DNA of 64,000 bases from DAHUZL01 sp035533215 (lineage in GTDB: Bacteria; Chloroflexota; Dormibacteria; Aeolococcales; Bog-877). The notes under the pieces were generated by a model. That model was not told where the DNA came from. It did no database searches and saw only the letters and a list, made by a program, of their open reading frames with translations. The stretch is taken from NCBI GenBank assembly GCA_035533215.1, contig DATLUG010000001.1, forward strand, positions 1 through 64,000. The letters run 5' to 3'. The position numbers were made by a program, and so were the translations under genes. Shown here in pieces: positions 25,538-34,018 of the stretch (within the stretch, counting starts at the first letter, position 1; each line of letters starts with the position of its first letter).

Positions 25538-28500
25538 TCAGGGGCCGGTGGGCTCTCCCGGCACCGAGAACAGCGGCTGCCACGGCGAGCTGTTCGGGTC
25601 GGTCGGCTGGTCTGCCGGCGACGACCCCTCGTTGAACCACCGCGCCTGGTAGGGGAGGCCATGATCGAGGACGCGGTCGCCGGCGCGGTAGAGCGTGGCG
25701 ATCGACCACGCCGGGTAGGTGCCGGGCGGCAGCCGCGGCAGCGCGGGGGCGTGGTCGCTGGGCAGCACCGGCCCCACCAGCTCCCACGGGGTCTGCCACG
25801 CATAGGGGAAGGACTGGGCTGGATCCTGGCCGGTGTTGTACCACTTGGCCTGGTAGATGTACCCGGCGCGCACCACCTTGTAGTCGCGCTGGTAGGGCGC
25901 CGCCGGGGACCACACCGGGAACGGTGCGTTGGCTGGATTGGAGTCTGGCTGCGGGGGAAGGGCCGCCGCCGCCGCCCGGGTCGTCGGGACGATCCCCTTC
26001 AGCGCAGCGAAGAGGTGGGCGAACCCGAGCGCCGACTCGGCGGTGCCGCTGCACGTGGTGGAGAGCACTCCCAGCTCCGCGTAGGCGGTGCCGCACTGGC
26101 TGTCGCGGTTGAGCGACCAGATCGAGAGCCGCCCGAGGCCGGTGGTGCGGGCGAAGTCGACCAGTCCCCGACCGTCGGCAACCGTGAAGTTCTCGCCGAC
26201 GACGTCGTTCTGGCCGATCATCACGGTGACGCCCAGGCGGTGCCATGTCGCACCCGAGCTGAGGTGAACTCCGTAGCGCGTGAGCTCGCGGCCGAGCTGA
26301 CGCTGGCTGGCGGAGATCGCGGCCTCCACCGAGCTCAGCATGCTGTCTCCCGCCGGCGGCGGGCTGGCGAAGTCCATCGCCATCACGTTGACGCCGGCGA
26401 CGTTCACCCGGGCCTTCAGCATCGCGTCCAGCACCGCGAGCGCGTCGGGCTGGAGCCCGGACGGTTCCACCGGCAGGGTGAGCCAGACGGCCAGCGTGCG
26501 ACGGTGGTGCTGGGCCGAGAGCTGGAGGGCGCGGACGGCGCGGGCGCGGCGCTGGTCGGCGCGGCCGTCGGCGAGCGCCGCGCCCTCGACGTCCAGGTCG
26601 ATGGCGCGAAGGTGGTAGCGGTCCACCACCTGCTGGTAGGCCCGCGTGAGCGGCCTCACCCGGGTGCAGCTCACCGCCAGGTCGGTGTGGGCCTGGCCGC
26701 CGAAGGACGCGATCGCGCTGGCGCCCTCCTGCTCCAGCTCCGCGATCCTGGAGCTCAGCGCCAACGACGCCTCGGCCTGGGGGAGGGTGTCGACCGCACC
26801 CCAGCTGGGGGTGCAGGGCGCCGACGGATCGGCGACGACGAAGCCCAGCACCACCTGGCGGGCCGGGTCGCCGGACCGATCCTGGAAGGGATACGGCGGG
26901 GTCGCGGTGACATCGACGTAGGGGGCGAACCAGGTGGCGCCCAGCGGCGCGTAGGCGGCCTCCACCCGGGGCACCACCAGGCTGACCGTGCCATAGGCGG
27001 CGGCGCCGCAGATGGTCAGCGCCGTCAGCGCGCGGAGCGGCGACAGGTGGCGGCGCTCCGGCGCCGCCAGCTGGCCGTCGGAACGACCCCGCCTGGCGCG
27101 CGGGCCGTCCGGGGAGACGCCGGAGGGCGCGGCTGCCGCCCCCACCGGGGCGGCGGCGCGCGGAGACTCGTCGCCGGCACCGGGCGCACCCTCGGGACGG
27201 CCGAGGAGGTAGCCCTGGCCGACGCGGATGCCGAGGGCGCTGACGGCCCGGCGCTCCTCCGCCGTCTCGATCCCGGGCGCCACCACGGTGCAGTCCTGCT
27301 CCCCGGCGAGCCGCACCAGGGTCGCGAGCTGCACCTGGCGGGCGCGATCCGCGGCGAGCCCATCCACCACCGAGCGGTCGATCTTGACGAAGGCCGGGCG
27401 TGCCTGCATCAGCACCGCCAGGCTCTTGTGCCCGACCCCGGCGTGCTCGACCGCGAGGCAGACGTTCGGGGGCAGCACCGCGGGCAGCGCCCGCAGCTCG
27501 GGCGACACCTCTCCCGTCGACGGTTCCCGCACCTCCAGCAGCACCCGCCGATTGGCGGCCGCCAGCCGCTCCCGGAGGTCGCGGACCTCGAGGAGCAGGC
27601 GGGCCGAGCCCTTGATCGCCAGCCAGGCCCCGGCGGGGAGGTCGCGGGCCGCGTCTAGCGCCGTCGCCGCCATCATCCCCTCCAGCGCGAGGGCCGAGCC
27701 GGCCGCCTCGGCGTCCGCCAGCCGACGCTCCGGGCTGAGCCCGTCCTCGAATCGGGTCAACGCCTCGTAGCCGACCACGGATCCGGTGGCGAGCTCGACC
27801 ACCGGCTGGAACATGGTGTGGAAGTCGCCGGGATCGGGCATGGCGCCGCTCCGTCCCCCGCCGCCGAGGACCCCTCCACCGCGGCTGGCCGCGGCCAGGG
27901 GCGCCCCCGCCTGCCCCCCCGACCCCAGGACCGAGCGCCAGTCCGTGGTCAGAGCCGGTACGACGGGCCTCCCGCGGCGGATCAGCCGTCGCCGGCGGTC
28001 CGTTCGCGCCGGCCTCGACAGCAGCCGGATGAGGTGGATCCAGGCGTCGATGACCGAGTGGCGAAGGCCGATGAAGGCCACCGCGGCGTAGGTGAGGAGG
28101 GTCACGTTGAGGGCGGCGTAGCCCAGGTTCTCCCAGCGATGGTGCTGGTAGGCGAAGAGACCGGTGAGGGCGGCCAGGCCGATGAGCAGGTAGGGTGCGA
28201 AGAGGAAGAGCGGTGCGGTGACGGTGCGGTTGCGAACCTTGGGAGTCCGCGCGAAGGCCGCCTTGGAGGCGGTGATGGCCTGGACCAGCGTCGCCACCGA
28301 CCCGGTGAGGTTGACCGGAAGGAGGATGAGGTTGAAGCCGTAGATGCGGGCCACGTCGGAGCGCTTGTAGCCGCAGTGGCGCAGGTCGGAGGCCATCGCC
28401 CAGAAGTACGGGAGCGCGACCAGGCCGAGGAGCGGACTGATCAGGGTGGCGTCGAAGGGAAAGGCGAGAAGGACGAACAGACTCACCGAGCTCCAGGTGA

Positions 28501-30229
28501 CGGAGGCCATGTAGTTCCACCGCAGGAAGAGCTCGAGCGGATGGGCTCGCTGGTCCCGGAGCCGGCCGGCCCGGGCCTGGAGGCGGAGCTTGGGCAGGAT
28601 CAGGAGTCCCCCGGTGGCCCAGCGCTGTCGCTGGATGCAGAGGGATCCGAAGTCGGGCGGGGTCGCGCTGTAGCTCAAGCGCTCGGGGTAGTTGAGCAGC
28701 TTCCAGCCGTGGGTGCGGAGATCGAGGGTCGACTCGGTGTCCTCGATCACGGTCCGATCCCGGATGTAGGTGGTGATCGCCCAGTCCCCTAGGTACGAGG
28801 GCACCGCCACCGCGTCCAGCGCCTTCTTCCGGATGAGGGCGTTGGCGCCGACCCAGAAGGTCGCGTCGAAGTAGCTGAGTCCCTGGTGAACCAGGTGCTG
28901 GAGATCGGTGGTGGCACCGGCGATCCGCTCCAGCCGGGTCGCGGAGCCTGGGAACGCGCTGTAGGGGGTCTGGGCGATCGCCACCTGGTCGTGCTCGTGC
29001 TGCTCCAGCACGTGCACCAGGCGCAGGCAGTACTCGGGAAGCAGCATGCTGTCGGCGTCGAGCGTGAGGACGTAGTCGGTGTCGGGGACGACGAGATCGG
29101 CCTCCCCCGGATCCGACGACACCAGGGCGGCGCCCGCCGGGGTCTCGACGTGGCGGTAGGCTCCCCCCATCAGGCCGATGTAGCTGTTCAGGTTCATCGC
29201 CTTGTTGGGCTCGTGCGAGAGCGAGACGAAGCGCTTGCGCTCGAAGCTCGAGAACTCCGCCCGGAAGGTCCAGGCGAGGCGGCGATAGAGTCGGCCCACC
29301 TGGGACCTCGGCAGCGAGGCGCGTTCGTCGGCGGCCTGGTGCAGGGCTGCCGCCACCGACTGGAGACCGCCGCCAAGGCTGCGGATCACGTGGTTGGCGA
29401 GGAAGGCGTCGGTGTGGTCGACGACGTCCTGGCTGGCCGCGAGGTTCTCGAGCCACGACGCGGCGGCATCGTACTCGGCCGCCAGCCGGGCAACGGCCCG
29501 GGGCCCGACCCGGTCGGTGCCGGGGGCGCGGTCGAAGGCCTCGAGCGCCTGCCGGAAGCGGGTGGCCGGTCCAGCCAGCAACTCCTGGAGCTCCTGGGGC
29601 AGGGCTCGCGCGGTCGCCAACAAGTCGCCGGCGGCGGTCGAGCTCGGGGTCGGCGGGTCGTCGATGAGGAGCACCACGCGCACGTCCGGGTACTCCTGGA
29701 GAGCCACCGACAGGAGCGTGTTGCGGATCACCCGGGCGTCCTCCTGATAGGAGGGCACGAGCACGCTGAGGCTCGGGGTGCGGCGGTCGAAGCAGTCCTC
29801 GAGCGCGGCGCGGTCGGCTCGATGATGGGTGCGCGCACGGTACATGTACCCGAGCCGACTCAGCAGGTAGGCCAGGGTCGAGGCCGTGAGAAGGGTGACG
29901 ATCAGGAGGTAGGCGATCGCCTCGGTGCGAGCGATCGGGCTGGACTGGCCCTTGCTGAGCAGGTCACCGAAGAGCCAGGTGACGGCATACCACAGCCACG
30001 CCACCACGGTGCCGACGATGGCCAGGCGAGCCATTCCCACCCGCCGATCGCTGACCGGCGGGGCGACCACGGGCAGGGGACGGGTCCGCCGATCATGCCC
30101 CCACTGCGGCCGCCGACGGCTCCGCGCAGGGCGCGGCTCGATCACGCGAAGAGGCGCGTCGTCCGGTCCCGGGTCGGCACCGCCGGAGGTCCCGAGCGTC
30201 TCGGGGGCGTTTCTCACCCTGATGGCCAT
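25538..30229 (-). CDS. Glycan synthase-EAL-GH18-CBM5/12 fusion protein
   Basis: One 1563-residue polypeptide; start ATG 30229 with AGGAG four bases upstream. Two membrane helices (about 64-88, 104-128) precede a processive GT2 domain (about 150-560) with DAD at 391-393, an IEDTES segment (495-500) and QRQRW (533-537), as in cellulose, chitin and hyaluronan synthases. An extra helical stretch of about 140 residues sits before DAD. Several helices follow (about 570-735). Residues 805-1012 are an EAL domain keeping YEAL (E822) and KID (949-951) but with the Asn replaced by Lys873, DDFG read as EHAG (928-931) and EGVE read as PGIE (985-988), so probably not a phosphodiesterase. A helix (1065-1086) leads to a GH18 domain (about 1125-1415) with DLDVE (catalytic E1215). 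Two CBM5/12-like modules (about 1437-1487, 1504-1553) end the chain. The GT2, EAL and GH18 families are clear; chitin-like product is inference. Confidence 0.9.
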   Translation of the reverse strand: MAIRVRNAPETLGTSGGADPGPDDAPLRVIEPRPARSRRRPQWGHDRRTRPLPVVAPPVSDRRVGMARLAIVGTVVAWLWYAVTWLFGDLLSKGQSSPIARTEAIAYLLIVTLLTASTLAYLLSRLGYMYRARTHHRADRAALEDCFDRRTPSLSVLVPSYQEDARVIRNTLLSVALQEYPDVRVVLLIDDPPTPSSTAAGDLLATARALPQELQELLAGPATRFRQALEAFDRAPGTDRVGPRAVARLAAEYDAAASWLENLAASQDVVDHTDAFLANHVIRSLGGGLQSVAAALHQAADERASLPRSQVGRLYRRLAWTFRAEFSSFERKRFVSLSHEPNKAMNLNSYIGLMGGAYRHVETPAGAALVSSDPGEADLVVPDTDYVLTLDADSMLLPEYCLRLVHVLEQHEHDQVAIAQTPYSAFPGSATRLERIAGATTDLQHLVHQGLSYFDATFWVGANALIRKKALDAVAVPSYLGDWAITTYIRDRTVIEDTESTLDLRTHGWKLLNYPERLSYSATPPDFGSLCIQRQRWATGGLLILPKLRLQARAGRLRDQRAHPLELFLRWNYMASVTWSSVSLFVLLAFPFDATLISPLLGLVALPYFWAMASDLRHCGYKRSDVARIYGFNLILLPVNLTGSVATLVQAITASKAAFARTPKVRNRTVTAPLFLFAPYLLIGLAALTGLFAYQHHRWENLGYAALNVTLLTYAAVAFIGLRHSVIDAWIHLIRLLSRPARTDRRRRLIRRGRPVVPALTTDWRSVLGSGGQAGAPLAAASRGGGVLGGGGRSGAMPDPGDFHTMFQPVVELATGSVVGYEALTRFEDGLSPERRLADAEAAGSALALEGMMAATALDAARDLPAGAWLAIKGSARLLLEVRDLRERLAAANRRVLLEVREPSTGEVSPELRALPAVLPPNVCLAVEHAGVGHKSLAVLMQARPAFVKIDRSVVDGLAADRARQVQLATLVRLAGEQDCTVVAPGIETAEERRAVSALGIRVGQGYLLGRPEGAPGAGDESPRAAAPVGAAAAPSGVSPDGPRARRGRSDGQLAAPERRHLSPLRALTALTICGAAAYGTVSLVVPRVEAAYAPLGATWFAPYVDVTATPPYPFQDRSGDPARQVVLGFVVADPSAPCTPSWGAVDTLPQAEASLALSSRIAELEQEGASAIASFGGQAHTDLAVSCTRVRPLTRAYQQVVDRYHLRAIDLDVEGAALADGRADQRRARAVRALQLSAQHHRRTLAVWLTLPVEPSGLQPDALAVLDAMLKARVNVAGVNVMAMDFASPPPAGDSMLSSVEAAISASQRQLGRELTRYGVHLSSGATWHRLGVTVMIGQNDVVGENFTVADGRGLVDFARTTGLGRLSIWSLNRDSQCGTAYAELGVLSTTCSGTAESALGFAHLFAALKGIVPTTRAAAAALPPQPDSNPANAPFPVWSPAAPYQRDYKVVRAGYIYQAKWYNTGQDPAQSFPYAWQTPWELVGPVLPSDHAPALPRLPPGTYPAWSIATLYRAGDRVLDHGLPYQARWFNEGSSPADQPTDPNSSPWQPLFSVPGEPTGP

Positions 30230-30664
30230 GGTCTCCTGCGCACGCGAGCGGGGGGATGCGCGCCGGGACGGATGGAACGCGTGGGAGGCGCCCGGGCCTT
30301 CGAACCTACCAGTCCCCGGAGCGGCGCTCGAGACAGTTGGCGCTCTTGTGACCGACCTGTCGCGCCGGGGTTGCGCAGCGGCGAACGCCGTGACCCTCTC
30401 CTCCGAGGACGGGGGGCAGCGCGACCCGGACCGCGCCCCCATCAGGCGGCGCCGGCCTTGGTGCGGGTCCTGGTGGCAGGACCCCTGGGCAGCGGGCCAT
30501 CCCTGGGCCGGGCCTGCTGCGGTCCGCAGCCGCGCCCGGTGGTCGGGGTGGCGCGCCGGTGTCTCGAGTTGGCGACCCTGGAGCCGCATCGACGTCCGAT
30601 CTGATCCGCACCGCGCTCCCGGATGGCGCCCTCGACCGGGGCGGCATCCGAGGTCCGACGGCGG
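30230..30664 (-). other. Leader and intergenic region upstream of the fusion gene
   Basis: About 435 bases. It contains a putative promoter at 30303-30311 and inverted GC-rich elements (for example CCCCGG pairing with CCGGGG within about 30316-30374). I looked for a GEMM (c-di-GMP) riboswitch because of the EAL domain downstream and did not find its conserved core. No gene recognised. Confidence 0.5.
30303..30311 (-). promoter_or_regulatory. Putative extended -10 promoter of the glycan-synthase fusion gene
   Basis: TGG-TAGGTT on the minus strand, about 66 bases upstream of the ATG. It is the third instance of the TGGTAGnnT pattern in this window. No good -35 element at standard spacing. Confidence 0.4.
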
Positions 30665-31018
30665 TCAGAAGATGACGTACAGCTTGCGGATCCGCTCGTG
30701 GATGTCCCAGGTGCCGGTCCAGCCCTTGGGGAAGACGGCGGTGCTCCCCGCTCCCACCTCGATCGGCACGCCGCCGTCGGGGGTGACGGTCATCCGCCCG
30801 GCGAGGATGTGCACGAACTCGTTGGTCTCCAGGCTCCAGCGCGAGGGACCAGGGCTGCACTCCCAGACGCCGGACTCCGACCCGCTGCCGTCGGACCACA
30901 AGGTGGTGCCGGACGTCTGCATCGGGGCTCCGGTGGCCTCCGCCAGCGGGCCCCAATCCTCCAGGACCGGCTCGGAGCCGGCGGCGAGAAATGGCGTGGA
31001 GAGGGCGAGGTCACTCAT
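30665..31018 (-). CDS. Cupin domain protein (ureidoglycine-aminohydrolase-like, DUF861 type)
   Basis: A 117-residue single-domain cupin. The order LWSDGSGSESGVWECSPG, SLETNEFVHILAGRMTVTPDGG, EVGAGSTAVFPKGWTGTWDI is characteristic of the DUF861 cupin group, in which the aromatic GW motif replaces part of the metal-binding second motif. The first cupin motif keeps an E-F-V-H arrangement. GAGGT lies nine bases upstream of the ATG. It is divergent from the AtzG-amidase pair. The specific role is unknown. Confidence 0.85.
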   Translation of the reverse strand: MSDLALSTPFLAAGSEPVLEDWGPLAEATGAPMQTSGTTLWSDGSGSESGVWECSPGPSRWSLETNEFVHILAGRMTVTPDGGVPIEVGAGSTAVFPKGWTGTWDIHERIRKLYVIF

Positions 31019-31143
31019 CGGGACGGTACCTCGGGTGGGGGGGGCGGACTCCGGCGCCGGCGGCCTGCGCGCCACGCGATCGGCGGCCGGCCCGGCCCAC
31101 CCGATGGTGACAACGCCGGGGAGCCGCGTCAAGGCGAGCCCAC

Positions 31144-31149
31144 TATGAT
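31144..31149 (+). promoter_or_regulatory. Putative -10 of the AtzG-amidase transcript
   Basis: TATGAT about 65 bases upstream of the GTG at 31213, between the divergent cupin and amidase units. A -35 match is not obvious. Confidence 0.4.
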
Positions 31150-31212
31150 CCGGGGCGCGTTGGCGGCGGTCCCCCGCGGATGGCGCGTTGGGCCGAGATC
31201 GAGGAGACCGAG

Positions 31213-31425
31213 GTGCACGCAGAGGCTGCCGGAGGACCCACGGTGGCGGAGGTGTTGGAGGTGGCGCACGCCGCCGGGCTGACGCTGGACCGGGCCCGGG
31301 CCGAGGCGCTGCGGCCCCTCCTGCAGGGTCTGCTGGCGGCGGCGGCGGCCCTGCCGATGGGGGCGGCGGCGGAGGCCGGCTGGCTCGGAGACCCCTACGA
31401 CGCCGCCCGGGGGCCCCACCGGTGA
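31213..31425 (+). CDS. AtzG-like (DUF4089) small amidase partner
   Basis: A 70-residue acidic helical protein (TVAEVLEVAHAAGLTLDRARAEALRPLLQGLL) of the GatC/AtzG type that stabilises amidase-signature hydrolases. The start is GTG 31213, because GAGGAG lies six bases upstream; an in-frame ATG at 31180 lacks a Shine-Dalgarno. The stop overlaps the amidase GTG by four bases. A similar segment is fused to the N-terminus of the second amidase in this window, which supports the partner role. Confidence 0.7.
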   Translation: MHAEAAGGPTVAEVLEVAHAAGLTLDRARAEALRPLLQGLLAAAAALPMGAAAEAGWLGDPYDAARGPHR

Positions 31426-32804
31426 GCGCGCCGGACGCCGAGGTCGCGGTGCTCTCGGCGTCGGATCTGGCCACCCGCTATCGGTCCCGGTCGCTGGCCC
31501 CCACCGAGGTGGTCGATGCGCTGCTGGCCCGCATCGCCCGCCTCGACGGCACCATCAACGCCTGGATCACGATTGCCGCCGAGCCGGCTCGGGCGGCCGC
31601 GCGGGCGTCGACCGACCGCCACCTGCGCGGCCGGCCGCTGGGCCCGCTCGACGGGGTGCCGGTCGGGCTCAAGGACAACTGCGACACGGCCGGGGTGCGC
31701 ACCACCTGCGGCTCCCGGATCCTCGGCGACCGGGTCCCCGACCGCGACGCGGTCGTGGCGCGGCGGCTCCGGGACGCGGGGGCGGTCCTGCTCGGCAAGA
31801 CCAACATGCTGGAGTTCGCCTATGGGAACGTCCACCCCGACCGCGGCCAGTGCAACAACCCCTGGGACCCGGGCCGCACCGCGGGCGGCTCCAGCAGCGG
31901 CTCGGCGGCGGCGGTGGCCGCGGGCATGGTGCCGCTCGCGGTCGGTACCGACACCGGGGGCTCGGTCCGGATCCCGGCCGCCTACTGCGGCATCGTGGGC
32001 CTCAAGCCCACCTTCGGGCGGGTCAGCCACCAGGGCGTCTTCCCCCTGTCCTGGTCGATCGACCACGTGGGCCCGATCGGCCGCACCGTCGACGACGTCG
32101 CCACCCTGCTCGACGTGATGGCGACGGAGGGCGGTGGCGGCGGCCCTCGCGTCCCCGCCGCCGCGGCGGCGGGGACGCTGGCCGGCGTTCGCGCCGGGGT
32201 GCTGCGTCAGCACCTGGGCGACGACCTGCGGAGCGGGGTGCGGGCGGCCTTCGAGCGGGCCCTGGCCGTGTTCCGCGACGCCGGCGCGGTGCTGGAGGAC
32301 GTCCAGCTCCCCACCTGGGAGCACGCCGAGGCGGCCCACATCCTGGTCCTCGCCCCCGAGGCGAGCCAGGTGCACGCCGGCTGGCTGCGCACCCGACCCC
32401 AGGACTACGCCCCCGACACGCTGCTGCAGCTGCAGCTCGGCGCGCTGCTGCCGGCCTCCGCCTACCTCAGCGCCCAACGCTTCCGCAATCGGATGGCGGC
32501 GGAGGCGGCCGCCGCGCTCGGTCGGGTCGACGTCCTCCTCTCGCCCACGGTCGGGTTCGTGGCGCCGGCGTCCGATCCCCCCCTGGGCAGCGAGCTCGGT
32601 CAGCTGGAGGGGCTGCGCACCGGTGCCCACTGCCTCCTCGGCCTCCCGGCGGTGTCGGTCCCCTGCGGGACGGCCGAGGACGGGCTGCCGGCCGCCCTGC
32701 AGGTGGCCGGCGGATGGGGCCGCGATCACCAGGTGCTGGGGGTGGCCGCCGCCTTCCTGCGGGGGTGCGGCTGGGTGGCCCGGCTCCCCCCGGAGCTCCG
32801 GTAG
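31422..32804 (+). CDS. Amidase-signature family hydrolase
   Basis: Ser-Ser-Lys amidase of 460 residues. The catalytic Lys84 is in GLKDN, the cis-Ser cluster is in TAGGSSSGS (about 157-159), and nucleophile Ser181 is in GTDTGGSVRIPA. A Cys-rich TTCGSRI region and a variable C-terminal substrate domain follow. Substrates in this family range from amides and biuret-like compounds to Glu-tRNA. With the AtzG-like partner, a biuret/allophanate-type or general amidase role is more likely than GatA, but this is inference. GTG start, coupled to the upstream gene by GTGA. Confidence 0.93.
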   Translation: MSAPDAEVAVLSASDLATRYRSRSLAPTEVVDALLARIARLDGTINAWITIAAEPARAAARASTDRHLRGRPLGPLDGVPVGLKDNCDTAGVRTTCGSRILGDRVPDRDAVVARRLRDAGAVLLGKTNMLEFAYGNVHPDRGQCNNPWDPGRTAGGSSSGSAAAVAAGMVPLAVGTDTGGSVRIPAAYCGIVGLKPTFGRVSHQGVFPLSWSIDHVGPIGRTVDDVATLLDVMATEGGGGGPRVPAAAAAGTLAGVRAGVLRQHLGDDLRSGVRAAFERALAVFRDAGAVLEDVQLPTWEHAEAAHILVLAPEASQVHAGWLRTRPQDYAPDTLLQLQLGALLPASAYLSAQRFRNRMAAEAAAALGRVDVLLSPTVGFVAPASDPPLGSELGQLEGLRTGAHCLLGLPAVSVPCGTAEDGLPAALQVAGGWGRDHQVLGVAAAFLRGCGWVARLPPELR

Positions 32805-32857
32805 GGTGGACGGGCGGCGCCCGGTCCGGGTCGGGCTCGCACCCGGCCGCGGACGGC

Positions 32858-32886
32858 TTGACCGCCCCGAACGCTCCCGATAGGAT
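32858..32886 (+). promoter_or_regulatory. Sigma70-type promoter for the VOC gene
   Basis: TTGACC (32858-32863), exactly 17 bases, then TAGGAT (32881-32886). This is the best -35/-10 match in the window. The expected start site gives a leader of about 42 bases to the ATG at 32936. Confidence 0.6.
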
Positions 32887-32935
32887 CGGGGTCCGCGCCT
32901 GGAGCTCCCCGGGCGACCCGACAGGGGGACACGCG

Positions 32936-33304
32936 ATGGCCAACCCGGTGGTGCACTTCGAGGTGACCGGCGATGACGGCCCGGCCCTGCAGCGCTTCTA
33001 CGGCGACGTCTTCGGCTGGGAGATCGACGCCGGCAACCCGATGGGCTACGGGATGGTCCAGCCGGGTCCGATCGGGGGCGGCATCAGCGGGGGGGCCGAG
33101 GGCGGTGGCGGCTGGGTGACCTGGTATGTGGAGGTGGCGAATCTGGAGTCGACCCTGGCCGAGGTGGAGCGCCGGGGCGGGCGCTCCGTGATGCCGCCGA
33201 TGGACGTCCCCGGCGGGCCGCGGATGGCCCAGTTCACCGATCCCGAAGGGCACCGGATCGGCCTGGTCCAGGCAGGGACGATGCGGTCCGGCTCCGGCCA
33301 GTAG
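32936..33304 (+). CDS. VOC (glyoxalase/bleomycin-resistance) family protein
   Basis: A 122-residue vicinal-oxygen-chelate protein with two beta-alpha-beta-beta-beta halves. The first has VVHFEVTGDDGPALQRFYGDVFGWEID, the second WVTWYVEVANLESTLAEVERRGG and MAQFTDPEGHRIGLVQ. The metal-ligand positions (His near the N-terminus, Glu in the last strand region) are loosely kept. AGGGGGA precedes the ATG. It has its own promoter and a downstream hairpin, so it is monocistronic. Substrate unknown. Confidence 0.9.
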   Translation: MANPVVHFEVTGDDGPALQRFYGDVFGWEIDAGNPMGYGMVQPGPIGGGISGGAEGGGGWVTWYVEVANLESTLAEVERRGGRSVMPPMDVPGGPRMAQFTDPEGHRIGLVQAGTMRSGSGQ

Positions 33305-33317
33305 GCGGGCTGGCCGA

Positions 33318-33358
33318 GGAGGGGCGGCGGCAACCGGTCCTCTGACCGCTGCCCCTCC
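33318..33358. terminator. Bidirectional stem-loop terminator candidate
   Basis: GGAGGGGCGGCGG (33318-33330) pairs with CCGCTGCCCCTCC (33346-33358) through 13 positions, one of them a G-T wobble, around a 15-base loop. It lies between the VOC stop and a convergent gene remnant. There is no U-tract. Confidence 0.5.
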
Positions 33359-33387
33359 CCACCCCTCGGCGCTGGCCATCACCGCGA

Positions 33388-33819
33388 TCAGGACGCACGG
33401 CCCGGGTCCCGGGTTGCGCCACCGTGCGGGTGTGGCGCTGCACCAGGCCGTCGCCGCGGTCGAGCGTCACCTCCCCGTCCTCCAGCACCAGGACGCGCCG
33501 GCCGGTCACGACCGTGACGCCGTCGACCGAGTCGGTCGCGTGGAGGCCGATCGTCCCCGCCCGCGGGGACGGTGCACGTCCGCCCCAGCACCGTCCCCCA
33601 GCCGATGGCGCCACCGGCCGCCGCCGGCACGTCCAGCTCGCCGGCCGCCGCCGCCGGCAGCTCCATCGACCACCGGTCCTCCAGCACGGACGGGGGGTCG
33701 GCGGCGGAGTTGGCGCTGACCGCGTCGCTGACGACGCAGGCGCGGCCAGCGGGGTTGGTGCCGGTGACCACCCGTCGGCTCGCGCGAAAGGACCAGAGAG
33801 CATCCACGCGCAAACTCAT
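33388..33819 (-). pseudogene. Frameshifted cupin-domain gene
   Basis: The first frame starts near 33819 and reads RRVVTGTNPAGRACVVSD, then WSMELPAAAAGELD and VLGRTCTVPAG, typical of small cupins. After a G-rich run near 33560-33565 the homologous reading moves by one base to GTIGLHATDSVDGVTVVTG, RRVLVLEDGEVTLDRGDGLVQRHT, the sugar-binding-like cupin barrel. The original frame reaches a stop at 33388 in garbled sequence. The C-terminal residues seem to need a further shift. Either a pseudogene or a sequencing indel in the G run; a corrected version would be about 150 residues. Confidence 0.55.
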
Positions 33820-34018
33820 CCGCTCCCCGTCCGACCGACCCGGCGGCCGGCTGGCCGGCTTCACCCGACCGCCTCCCGCTCTGCGGGGAGCCATCGAGGA
33901 TGGGGTCCGGCGGCAGCGCCCCCACCGCCGGGGCTGACCACCGAGGGCCGATCGTCGACGTCCGCCAGCCGGAGGCGGGGAACCGGCCGGGCGAGGTGGC
34001 TCTCGTGCCGGCCCAGGC

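Noticed and set aside
30230..30480. Possible c-di-GMP (GEMM) or c-di-AMP riboswitch upstream of the synthase-EAL fusion
   Set aside because: GC-rich inverted segments are present, but the conserved cores of these riboswitches could not be found. A covariance-model search would be decisive.
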